DNA of 42,124 nt, taken from Methanocaldococcus sp. (lineage in GTDB: Archaea > AGJL01 > Methanococci > Methanococcales > Methanocaldococcaceae). Every line of letters starts with the position of its first letter. Position 1 is the first letter of the stretch. Positions 9,172 through 16,289 of the stretch are shown in pieces. Position numbers and translations under genes: made by a program. Location of the stretch: positions 1 to 42,124 of the forward strand of contig NZ_JACCLX010000009.1 of the NCBI RefSeq assembly GCF_024490875.1, read 5' to 3'. Below the pieces are notes generated by a model. The model was not told the DNA's origin and did no database searches. It saw only the letters and a program-made list of their open reading frames with translations.

Positions 9172-10527
9172 TTATCTATTTTTTAAGTTAAAGATTTTTG
9201 CTGCTAACTCTAAATAAAATTTTCCTAACTCCTCTCTAAAATAATCCAAATCAAGATAATGAGCTTTATGATTCTCTAAATAAATAGCTCTATCTCCCAA
9301 GGCAGTTAATAAATCTAATGAACTCGTAACAATTATAAATGAACTATCTCCTAACTTTTCTCTGTCTTCCATAATTATTTCTGATAAAGATTTAACTCCT
9401 TCAAACCACTTACTTAAAACTCCACTAACGAGTAGATTTACAGCAGAGTTATCTTCATCAATTAATATAACCTTAATTTTATTTTTTATTGCTCTCTGTA
9501 TTTGATAAGCCATATACATTGAACCAGAGGCAGTTCCATAAACTGATTTTGGACTTCCTTTAAGTCCTGGTGGCAATTTTTGAAAAAATAAACTTATATC
9601 CTGCCCACACATTTCCATACTTCCAGTAGATGCCTTAGATAAACTTTTAGTAGTAATTATATATTCTCTTCCATCTCCAATTAAGTGATCATCCATTCCA
9701 CTCTCAATTGCCTGTAATAGGGTAGTTTTTCCCTGAGCATTTCTCCCAGTAATTATAAAAATCTCCTTCTTTTTAATTCCTAAACCTTTAACTCTTTTTC
9801 CATATTTTAACTCTATTTCTATTGGCTCTAATTCTTCAGGACATTCGAAGGGAATATTTACTTCCTTAGGTCCAGCAATTCTGTAATGCTTCCTAACCTC
9901 AGTATATTTTCTTGCTGGCTTTGAGTTGTTGCCAATAAAACACACTAAATTAAGATTATCCAAAAGATTTCTAAGATATTTTTGATTTATTATATTTTTT
10001 GCCTCTTCTATTAATAAATTAATTGGAATGTTTTTAATAAATTCATTTAGTTCGATACATAAATTATTTATTTGATTAGCAATAGATTTAGCATCTTTTT
10101 CTTTAAAAATCATTCTTAAAAGTAAATATATTTTATCTTTTTCAATGTAATTGTAGTTATCAACTCTCCACAAATCATAACCTAAATTTAAGTCGCAATT
10201 AACTACTGTAAGTGGCTCATACAACGCTTTATATATTCTACCAAAATAACCTGCTAATGGGAGAAACCTCTTTTTTTTAATAATTTCTTGTTTTATTTCT
10301 TCAATAACTCTCTGAGTAGATCCTTCAATTCCATCAATATATTCAGAAAGTTTTAAAAAATTTTCATTTTTAAAAATAAACGGTAGAACAACCTTTATAT
10401 TACCATCTGGCTGTCTTACTGCATAATATACTCTATTTTTATTACTTTTAGTTAAAAGAGATGAATTTAAGAATTCATTTTCTTTTAAATTATTTATAAT
10501 CTCATCTATTAGCATGGTAATTCCCAT
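9172..10527 (-). CDS. Predicted ATPase of the ABC class (pfam09818-like)
   Basis: A 451-residue soluble ATPase resembling the 'predicted ATPase of the ABC class' family; cellular role unknown. Its N-terminal half has no clear motif. Walker A GRNAQGKTT lies near residue 260, and a probable Walker B, VILIDEDNS, near 355. Between them are MCGQDISLFFQ and GTASGSMYMAYQ, which fit a signature-like region. ATG 10527 is the listed start; ATG 10515 (MLIDEIINN) is an alternative. A C/D box sRNA gene sits directly upstream on the same strand, ending about 18 bases before the coding region, so the two may share a transcript. Confidence 0.75.
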   Translation of the reverse strand: MGITMLIDEIINNLKENEFLNSSLLTKSNKNRVYYAVRQPDGNIKVVLPFIFKNENFLKLSEYIDGIEGSTQRVIEEIKQEIIKKKRFLPLAGYFGRIYKALYEPLTVVNCDLNLGYDLWRVDNYNYIEKDKIYLLLRMIFKEKDAKSIANQINNLCIELNEFIKNIPINLLIEEAKNIINQKYLRNLLDNLNLVCFIGNNSKPARKYTEVRKHYRIAGPKEVNIPFECPEELEPIEIELKYGKRVKGLGIKKKEIFIITGRNAQGKTTLLQAIESGMDDHLIGDGREYIITTKSLSKASTGSMEMCGQDISLFFQKLPPGLKGSPKSVYGTASGSMYMAYQIQRAIKNKIKVILIDEDNSAVNLLVSGVLSKWFEGVKSLSEIIMEDREKLGDSSFIIVTSSLDLLTALGDRAIYLENHKAHYLDLDYFREELGKFYLELAAKIFNLKNR

Positions 10528-10544
10528 ATACCATTATTTAAAAT

Positions 10545-10610
10545 GGTGCGTCTCAGTTAGTGCCGATTTCTTCATCAATGTCAGTGGGGGTAACTTTCAT
10601 CATCGACGCC
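10545..10610 (-). ncRNA. C/D box sRNA (2'-O-methylation guide)
   Basis: The minus strand shows a complete archaeal double-guide layout: C box GATGATGA (10604-10597), D' box CTGA (10584-10581), C' box TTGATGA (10578-10572) and D box CTGA (10556-10553). A closing stem GCGTC/GACGC joins the ends. The guide before D' reads AAAGTTACCCCCA and the guide before D reads AGAAATCGGCACTAA. By the fifth-nucleotide rule they would direct methylation of a G and a U in targets complementary to these stretches, presumably rRNA or tRNA; I did not identify the targets. Confidence 0.88.
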
Positions 10611-10744
10611 TTTATAATTATTAAATTCAATATTAATTTAAATCTATTTCTAATTTAACAAAAAATCAATATATTTGGAAATTATCTTCAATAGATTCTT
10701 ATTCAATAAAATTATTTTATTAGTAACCATAATAAATATAACTG

Positions 10745-10924
10745 ATGACTATGAAGTTTAGAGACATTGCCTTTGAATTTGTCTTTTGTATAGTTATGGG
10801 TATTATAGTTGGTTATATTATAGGAAAAGATACTAACAATATGGTTTATGTGGTTATTGGTTTATTAGTTGGTGTCTTAGTAGGATTTGTAAGGTTTTTT
10901 AAATTTGTAAAGAGTTATAAGTAG
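10745..10924 (+). CDS. Small AtpZ/AtpI-like two-helix membrane protein
   Basis: A 59-residue ORF with two hydrophobic helices (about residues 9-26 and 32-49) separated by a short KDTNN loop. The glycine pattern GIIVGYIIG...GLLVGVLVGF followed by a basic tail resembles the small AtpZ/AtpI-type proteins linked to ATP synthases, but the match is by eye only. The stop lies 10 bases before the cbf5 start, and the gap holds the cbf5 ribosome site, so the two genes are co-transcribed. ATG 10751 is an alternative start; neither has a clear ribosome site, so the mRNA may be nearly leaderless. Confidence 0.6.
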   Translation: MTMKFRDIAFEFVFCIVMGIIVGYIIGKDTNNMVYVVIGLLVGVLVGFVRFFKFVKSYK

Positions 10925-10934
10925 TGGTGAGATT

Positions 10935-11924
10935 TTGAGTAAAAAAACAAAGATTGAGGATGAATTAATAGTAAGAGAAGAGGCAGAAACTAATTGGGAT
11001 TATGGCTCTAATCCATATGAGAGAAAGATAGAGGATTTAATAAAGTATGGAGTAGTTGTAATAGATAAACCGAGGGGTCCAACATCTCACGAGGTTTCTA
11101 CTTGGGTAAAAAAAATATTGAATTTAAATAAGGCAGGACATGGTGGGACATTAGATCCAAAGGTTACTGGTGTTTTGCCAGTGGCATTAGAGAGAGCGAC
11201 AAAAACAATTCCTATGTGGCATTTACCTCCAAAGGAGTATGTTTGTTTGATGCATTTACATAGAGATGCTTCAGAAGATGATATATTAAGAGTATTTAAA
11301 GAATTCACTGGCAAAATTTACCAAAGACCTCCATTAAAGGCGGCAGTTAAAAGAAGATTAAGGATAAGGAAGATTTATGAATTAGAATTATTAGATAAAG
11401 AGGGGAGAGATGTATTATTTAGAGTTAAATGCCAATCTGGGACTTATATAAGAAAGCTATGCGAAGATCTTGGAGAGGCTTTGGGGACATCTGCACATAT
11501 GCAAGAACTAAGGAGAACTAAAAGTGGATGTTTTGAAGAAAAAGATGCTGTATATTTACATGATCTATTAGATGCTTATCATTTTTGGAAAGAGGATGGA
11601 GATGAGGAAGAGTTAAGGAAAATAATTAAACCTATGGAGTATGGTTTAAGGCATTTAAAGAAGGTTGTTGTTAAAGATTCAGCAGTAGATGCTATTTGTC
11701 ATGGAGCAGATGTTTATGTTAGAGGAATCTCTAAGTTAAGTAAAGGTATTGGGAAGGGAGAGACAGTTTTAGTTGAAACTCTAAAAGGGGAAGCTATTGG
11801 TGTAGGAAAGGCTTTAATGAGCACAAAAGAAATATTAAAGGCTGATAAAGGCGTTGCTGTGGATATGGAAAGAGTTTATATGGACAGAGGAACTTACCCA
11901 AGAATGTGGAAGAGGAAGAAATAA
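10935..11924 (+). CDS. cbf5: tRNA/rRNA pseudouridine synthase Cbf5 (TruB family)
   Basis: Catalytic subunit of the archaeal H/ACA RNP, which converts uridine to pseudouridine in rRNA and in tRNA position 55. In the 329-residue protein the catalytic aspartate is in GHGGTLDPKVTGVLPVALE, other conserved pieces are KAAVKRRLRIRKIYELE and CQSGTYIRKLCEDLGEALG, and the last 80 residues form a PUA domain (VVVKDSAVDAICHGADVYV). Translation starts at TTG 10935, behind GGTGA at 10926-10930. The small membrane protein gene just upstream is probably in the same operon. Confidence 0.96.
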   Translation: MSKKTKIEDELIVREEAETNWDYGSNPYERKIEDLIKYGVVVIDKPRGPTSHEVSTWVKKILNLNKAGHGGTLDPKVTGVLPVALERATKTIPMWHLPPKEYVCLMHLHRDASEDDILRVFKEFTGKIYQRPPLKAAVKRRLRIRKIYELELLDKEGRDVLFRVKCQSGTYIRKLCEDLGEALGTSAHMQELRRTKSGCFEEKDAVYLHDLLDAYHFWKEDGDEEELRKIIKPMEYGLRHLKKVVVKDSAVDAICHGADVYVRGISKLSKGIGKGETVLVETLKGEAIGVGKALMSTKEILKADKGVAVDMERVYMDRGTYPRMWKRKK

Positions 11925-11928
11925 TGTA

Positions 11929-11961
11929 AAAATTTTTTATTTTAATTTGTCTATTTTTTTA
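11929..11961 (+). terminator. T-rich transcription terminator region after cbf5
   Basis: Two T-runs (TTTTTT at 11933-11938 and a seven-T run near 11954-11960) follow the cbf5 stop, as expected for archaeal intrinsic termination. Only 63 bases separate cbf5 from the next operon, so that operon's promoter must overlap this region or it relies on read-through from cbf5. Confidence 0.4.
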
Positions 11962-11987
11962 TTAATAATTTTAGTAGGTGTGCATTT

Positions 11988-12920
11988 ATGAAAATTGGAA
12001 TTACTGCTATAATACCACCAGAAATTATTTATTCTGCAGGTCATACATCTATAGACCTAAATAATTTAGTTCCACAATCGAAAATTTATCCTAAAAATAA
12101 ACTATGCGCATGGACTGCAACTTGGAGAGAATTAATTTTAAAAGATGAAATTAAAATTGATAAGTTAATTGTTGTTGCTGGTGGAGATTGTCAAAATTCT
12201 CTTGTTGATGCCGAAAAAATAGAGCTAAAGAAAAAAATACCAACATATTATTTTTTTTATCAATTTGGGGATAAAAAACATTTTAAAAATGAAATAAAAA
12301 AACTTATTGATTTTTTAGGTGGAAATATTGATAAAACTACTTTAAGAGAAGTTTATCAAATAAAAAAACTTGCGAAAAAAGTAGATGAATTATGCTATAA
12401 AGATAAAATAAATGGAAAAGATACCTTTTATATTACAATTTCTGCAAGTGATTTAAAAGGAGATTTAAATGCATACAAAAAAGAAATCTATAACATATTA
12501 AACAAAGATGAAAACATTGAATATAGTCATAGGATTGCTTTAATAGGAATCCCACCAATTTTTAGTGATTTTTATGAATACTTAAATGAAATAAATGTAC
12601 ATTGTGTTTATAATGAACTTGCTTATGAATTTGTAAGAATGGGAGGCGATTCAATAAAGAATATAGTAAATAGTTATTCTACATACAGTTTTGCAAATCA
12701 TATAACTAAAAGAATAAAAATCATAAAGAAAGAATTAAAAAGACGGAAAGTTGATGGTGTAATTCACTATACCCAAATGAATTGTCACCATAAATTAGAA
12801 GATGAAATTCTTAGAGAATTTATTGATTATCCTATGCTAACAATAGAAGGAGATATTCCCCAAAAAACACCAGAACAAACAAAGTTAAGAGTAGAAGCAT
12901 TTATAGAGCTATTGGGATAG
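11988..12920 (+). CDS. 2-hydroxyacyl-CoA dehydratase / BcrB-like Fe-S protein (HgdB-like), first gene of the island operon
   Basis: A 310-residue relative of the HGD-D family (2-hydroxyglutaryl-CoA dehydratase, benzoyl-CoA reductase and double-cubane reductases), which hold a [4Fe-4S] cluster and receive one electron from an ATP-driven activator. Likely cluster cysteines are Cys40 (LCAW), Cys68 (GDCQNS), Cys206 (VHCVY) and Cys266 (MNCHH). The C-terminal KVDGVIHYTQMNCHH and TKLRVEAFIELLG match the same segments of the paralogue at 31473-32591, but the family's longer N-terminal helical region is missing. The activator follows after 2 bases. Ribosome site AGGTG at 11976-11980. The substrate is unknown; presence in an operon with a base-exchange enzyme makes a nucleobase or its precursor a possibility (inference). 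Confidence 0.8.
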   Translation: MKIGITAIIPPEIIYSAGHTSIDLNNLVPQSKIYPKNKLCAWTATWRELILKDEIKIDKLIVVAGGDCQNSLVDAEKIELKKKIPTYYFFYQFGDKKHFKNEIKKLIDFLGGNIDKTTLREVYQIKKLAKKVDELCYKDKINGKDTFYITISASDLKGDLNAYKKEIYNILNKDENIEYSHRIALIGIPPIFSDFYEYLNEINVHCVYNELAYEFVRMGGDSIKNIVNSYSTYSFANHITKRIKIIKKELKRRKVDGVIHYTQMNCHHKLEDEILREFIDYPMLTIEGDIPQKTPEQTKLRVEAFIELLG

Positions 12921-12922
12921 TT

Positions 12923-13603
12923 ATGATAGGTATTGATGTAGGTTCAACAAATATAAAAATTGTAGATGGGAAAAGCTTTAAAAAATATCCCATAATTAAA
13001 TTGAATGAAATATTAGAAAAATATAATGATAAAGATGTTTTTGCAACAGGATATTTTAGAAAGAGATTTAGAAATCACATAACTGAAATTACTGCTGCTA
13101 TATACGGTGTTGATAAAGAAGTTGAAGTTATAATTGATGTTGGAGGACAAGATACAAAGATAATAAATACAAAAACATTAGAGTTTGTAATGAATGATAA
13201 ATGTGGAGCTGGTACTGGACTATTTTTGCAAACTATAGCAATGTATTTAGATGTTCCTATAGAGAACTTTGGAAAATATTACTCAAAAAATCCATTAAAA
13301 TTAAATAATACTTGTGCTGTTTTTTCGATTTCTGAAATAATTAACTATCTTGTGAATGGATATTCCGTCAAAGATATTATATCATCTGTAAATTACACTA
13401 TAGCAAAAAAAATAGATAACATGAACCCATTTGACTGCGACACTATTGCTTTAATTGGAGGAGTTGCAGAAAATAAGGCATTCGTGAAATATTTTAAAGA
13501 AATTACTGAAAAAGATATTTATGTTCCTAAAAATCCACAATTTATAAATGCAATAGGGGCGAGAAAATATGGGCTTGAATACGCAACAAAAAATAATCTT
13601 TGA
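12923..13603 (+). CDS. ATP-dependent activator / archerase of the HgdC (BadF/BadG/BcrA) type
   Basis: A 226-residue ASKHA-fold ATPase. Homologues form a dimer with one bridging [4Fe-4S] cluster and use ATP hydrolysis to push an electron at very low potential onto the partner protein. The phosphate-binding loop GIDVGSTNIKIV, second phosphate loop IDVGGQDTKII, and the two cluster cysteines Cys94 (DKCGAGTG) and Cys131 (NTCAVFSISEI) are all present, as is the adenosine loop LIGGVAENKAF. It should therefore be active with the HgdB-like protein encoded immediately upstream. The 3' end is overlapped by the GNAT gene by 35 bases. Confidence 0.88.
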   Translation: MIGIDVGSTNIKIVDGKSFKKYPIIKLNEILEKYNDKDVFATGYFRKRFRNHITEITAAIYGVDKEVEVIIDVGGQDTKIINTKTLEFVMNDKCGAGTGLFLQTIAMYLDVPIENFGKYYSKNPLKLNNTCAVFSISEIINYLVNGYSVKDIISSVNYTIAKKIDNMNPFDCDTIALIGGVAENKAFVKYFKEITEKDIYVPKNPQFINAIGARKYGLEYATKNNL

Positions 13604-14144
13604 AATTTATGATTTATATAAAAAATTTGAATTAATTGGAAGTAACAACAAAAATAAAAAGTCATCAAAACAAATAGAAAAAATTAAAAATAAAATTATA
13701 GTTAAAAATATTGATAATGTTAATTATGTTGACAAGGTTCAAGAGATATTGTTAAGTTATGTAGATATTTGGGGCTTTGTTTATAAATCATCAATAAAGC
13801 AATGGATTACGACTTCTAAAACTATAAATGTAGCAGGAATTTTCTATAAAAATAATTTGATTGGAGTTGTAGTTTATGGAGAAAAACCAAATTATCTAAA
13901 AATTAATTATATTGCAATAGACAAAAAATTTAAAAATAAATCTCTTGGTGTATACTTTATTGACTTTTTGGAAAAAAAAGCTAAAAAATTAAAAAAGAAA
14001 AAAATATATGCCGAGGTTCCTAAAGATAATGAAGGAGGGCTTAGATTTTTTATAAAAAATGGTTTTATAATTGAAGGTATTTTAAAAAACCATACAAGAG
14101 GTAATAAGGATTTAGTATTAATGGCTAAATATTTAGAGGGGTGA
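13569..14144 (+). CDS. GNAT-family N-acetyltransferase
   Basis: A 191-residue protein whose C-terminal 100 residues have the GNAT layout: an INYIAIDKKFKN strand and loop (motif A), the NKSLGVYFIDFLEKKAKK helix, and the motif B segment NEGGLRFFIKNGFIIEG. The acetyl-CoA pyrophosphate loop is weak (NKSLGV in place of the usual RGxGxG/A), so activity is likely but not certain. The N-terminal 70 residues are lysine/asparagine-rich and unlike known domains. It is tightly overlapped on both sides (35 bases with the activator, 4 bases to the GTG within the next gene's ribosome site), so it belongs to the operon. The acetylated target is unknown. Confidence 0.7.
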   Translation: MGLNTQQKIIFEIYDLYKKFELIGSNNKNKKSSKQIEKIKNKIIVKNIDNVNYVDKVQEILLSYVDIWGFVYKSSIKQWITTSKTINVAGIFYKNNLIGVVVYGEKPNYLKINYIAIDKKFKNKSLGVYFIDFLEKKAKKLKKKKIYAEVPKDNEGGLRFFIKNGFIIEGILKNHTRGNKDLVLMAKYLEG

Positions 14145-14146
14145 AT

Positions 14147-15070
14147 ATGGTAGAATTTTATGCATCATTGACAATTTCACCAGGTCAAATTAGAAAAATG
14201 GTTGAACTTTTAAAGAAACATGAGCCAAAAAAATGGGCATTTGAAAATGTAATCTTTACTCCGATAGTTTCATCAGAAGGAACTATTCAAGAAATCAAAA
14301 ATTTAAAGAAAAAATATAAAACAACTGTTATGTTTGATAGTGGAGGATACTATGTTCAACAAGGGAAGTTTGAAATACATCAACTATTTTCATTTTTGAG
14401 AAAATTTTATGAACATAATAAATGGGGAGAGTGGTATGTTTTACCAGATTCTCCACCAGTTTCATCTGATAGTGTAGAGACTGCTTGGGGAAAAGTTTAT
14501 GAGACAGTTTATTTTGCAAAGAGTTTTGCTGAAGAGTTTAACGGAAAACTAGAAAAAAAATTTGTTCCTGTAGTTCAGGGAATTAATAAAGAGATGATAT
14601 ATTATTGTGTTAAAAATTATGCAGATTTAAATGTTAGACGATTAGGTTTTGGAAGTTTTGGGACGTGTGGAAAAAATAATCAAATTAACCGATTAACTAA
14701 AGAAAGTTTAGAAAATTTGAAATATTTATCAATATTAGCAAAAGATTATGGATTTGAATTACATGCTTTTGGAATTGGGGGTCCAAGTTCTATAAATAAA
14801 ATTAGGGAATATATAGATAGTTTTGATAGCAGTAGTTGGAAAAAAGCTGGAGGCTTTGGGGATGTATTTTTACCGAATCAGCGAACAATCAATATCACGG
14901 GGAAAAGCTCAAGACGAGCTAAAAACTATATTGGTTATGACTATAAATTTGATGAATTAAGAAATGGACATGTGTGCTATTTTTGTAATCCAATAGATAA
15001 ATTGAAAAAATATGAAATTAATAGATGGTTACATAACATTATTGTATTATATGATATGGTGAAAAAATGA
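14147..15070 (+). CDS. tRNA-guanine transglycosylase-like base-exchange enzyme (DpdA-like)
   Basis: A 307-residue member of the TGT superfamily, which swaps a guanine for a 7-deazaguanine in a nucleic acid. The general acid/base aspartate is Asp64 in VMFDSGGYYV (TGT: TDSGGFQV). The VPVVQGINKE strand matches the substrate-binding VQGG loop. The second catalytic region HAFGIGGP...YIDSFDSSSW places a nucleophile candidate at Asp227. The zinc site reads His275-x-Cys277-x2-Cys280 with His296 downstream, so the first of the three usual cysteines is His. It lacks the PUA and other C-terminal domains of archaeal tRNA TGTs. With PglZ and HerA in the same operon, DNA is the likely substrate, as for DpdA enzymes (inference). 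Start ATG 14147 behind GGGGTGA. Confidence 0.82.
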   Translation: MVEFYASLTISPGQIRKMVELLKKHEPKKWAFENVIFTPIVSSEGTIQEIKNLKKKYKTTVMFDSGGYYVQQGKFEIHQLFSFLRKFYEHNKWGEWYVLPDSPPVSSDSVETAWGKVYETVYFAKSFAEEFNGKLEKKFVPVVQGINKEMIYYCVKNYADLNVRRLGFGSFGTCGKNNQINRLTKESLENLKYLSILAKDYGFELHAFGIGGPSSINKIREYIDSFDSSSWKKAGGFGDVFLPNQRTINITGKSSRRAKNYIGYDYKFDELRNGHVCYFCNPIDKLKKYEINRWLHNIIVLYDMVKK

Positions 15071-15783
15071 AAGGTAGTTTTCATATTCAAGAATCAGCAA
15101 AACCCAAAATTATAAGGATAATTTTAGAGAATATTAAATACGGTTGTGATTTACCCGACGATATTAAAGCAAGCACTATTAGAGCTAATAACATTATAAA
15201 AAATAAAATAATATCCGATAGTGAAGTTGAATTCCTTTTAGAAATGGATGAAATCACCTTTAACAATTATTTACATTATAAAATGTATTCATCAGAAGAG
15301 CCTATTGGATGGTCATACCGAAATGTAATAGATATACTTTACAATGAATACATTGAAAGAAAAGTAAATTATCAAGATATTGAACAAAAGGTAAAAGAAA
15401 GGGCTTATGAAGAAGGGTTAGGAAGCATTTCATTTAGTCAAAAAAGTGTCATAGGAGCTTTGAACTTCATTAAGTCACTTTATCCATCTCCAATTAATGA
15501 AAATAATGTATTCAATCTCAGAGATTATTGTCAGCCACATCTATTATTATGGGGTATTGATTACCTATATAAAAAACAGTGGGGAGAGGAATACGGTTCA
15601 TTAATGCTTTTAGATGAGAATAAAATTGAAGAACTCTGTAAGTTTTGTTTGATTGAAGAGAATACGATAGATAATCTCTTGAAAGATCTTGATTTCATCT
15701 ATGACTTCGTTGAGATTTCAATAAAAATGTTTGGAAAGTATGTGCGATTAAAAAGAACATGGACTTTTGAAGATGTGTTATAG
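15067..15783 (+). CDS. Uncharacterised island protein, 238 residues
   Basis: I do not recognise this protein. It is soluble and helix-rich by appearance, opens with MKGSFHIQESAKPKIIRIIL and contains scattered cysteines and no nucleotide-binding motif. A helical block near residues 80-120 (WSYRNVIDILYNEYIERK) could form a DNA- or protein-binding bundle. Its start overlaps the TGT-like stop by 4 bases (ATGA), and the small P-loop gene begins 9 bases after its stop, so it is a fixed part of the operon. By position it could be an adaptor between the modification enzyme and the ATPases, but this is only inference. Confidence 0.75.
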   Translation: MKGSFHIQESAKPKIIRIILENIKYGCDLPDDIKASTIRANNIIKNKIISDSEVEFLLEMDEITFNNYLHYKMYSSEEPIGWSYRNVIDILYNEYIERKVNYQDIEQKVKERAYEEGLGSISFSQKSVIGALNFIKSLYPSPINENNVFNLRDYCQPHLLLWGIDYLYKKQWGEEYGSLMLLDENKIEELCKFCLIEENTIDNLLKDLDFIYDFVEISIKMFGKYVRLKRTWTFEDVL

Positions 15784-15791
15784 GGGAGACT

Positions 15792-16289
15792 ATGGATTAT
15801 ATTTCTTTAATAAATTATATCAAAAGTAATTATTCATATGATTGGCTAACTTATAACCAAAAAAAAGCATATAAAAAATTGAAAGAATTTCTTATTTATG
15901 ATGATGTTATTAATCTTTATGGAAAAAAAGGGGTTGGAAAAACATTTTTAGGATGGGTATTTGCAAAAGATAACAACTTTATATATTTTGAAAATGAAGA
16001 AATATTTAAAAATCATAATGCAAGAAATATAAATACAATTATTGATAATGGAACTTTAGATGACTGGAGAGAAGTTAGAAGAATGGTTTCACTAAAAGCA
16101 AAAAAAGTAATATATATCTCAAAAGAGAAAATTTTAGATTATGGAGTAGAGTTAAAATTGAATTTATATGATGTGAAACAAGTGTTAAATAATTTATCTC
16201 CAATTATTGGAAAAAATATAAATGTTAATATTCAAAATTCGAATATTGATTTATGGAAAATTTTTAGAGGGAGGATATATGGATATTAG
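15792..16289 (+). CDS. Small P-loop NTPase of the island
   Basis: A 165-residue protein with a clear Walker A, LYGKKGVGKTFLGW (residues 42-55), and a possible short Walker B, NINTIIDNG, near residue 80. The length corresponds to a truncated AAA-type core without a lid domain. It precedes the very large ATPase and overlaps its start by 11 bases, so the two may act together, as paired ATPases often do in BREX-like systems (inference). The ribosome site GGGGAGA precedes ATG 15792. Confidence 0.75.
   Translation: MDYISLINYIKSNYSYDWLTYNQKKAYKKLKEFLIYDDVINLYGKKGVGKTFLGWVFAKDNNFIYFENEEIFKNHNARNINTIIDNGTLDDWREVRRMVSLKAKKVIYISKEKILDYGVELKLNLYDVKQVLNNLSPIIGKNINVNIQNSNIDLWKIFRGRIYGY

Noticed and set aside
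9172-10527. ABC-class ATPase as part of a defence system
   Set aside because: It is on the opposite strand, separated by cbf5 and an sRNA from the island, and its family is found in ordinary contexts.
16222-16278. 19-residue upstream extension of the giant ATPase
   Set aside because: It lies in another frame of the preceding P-loop gene, and ATG 16279 has a strong GGGAGG ribosome site.
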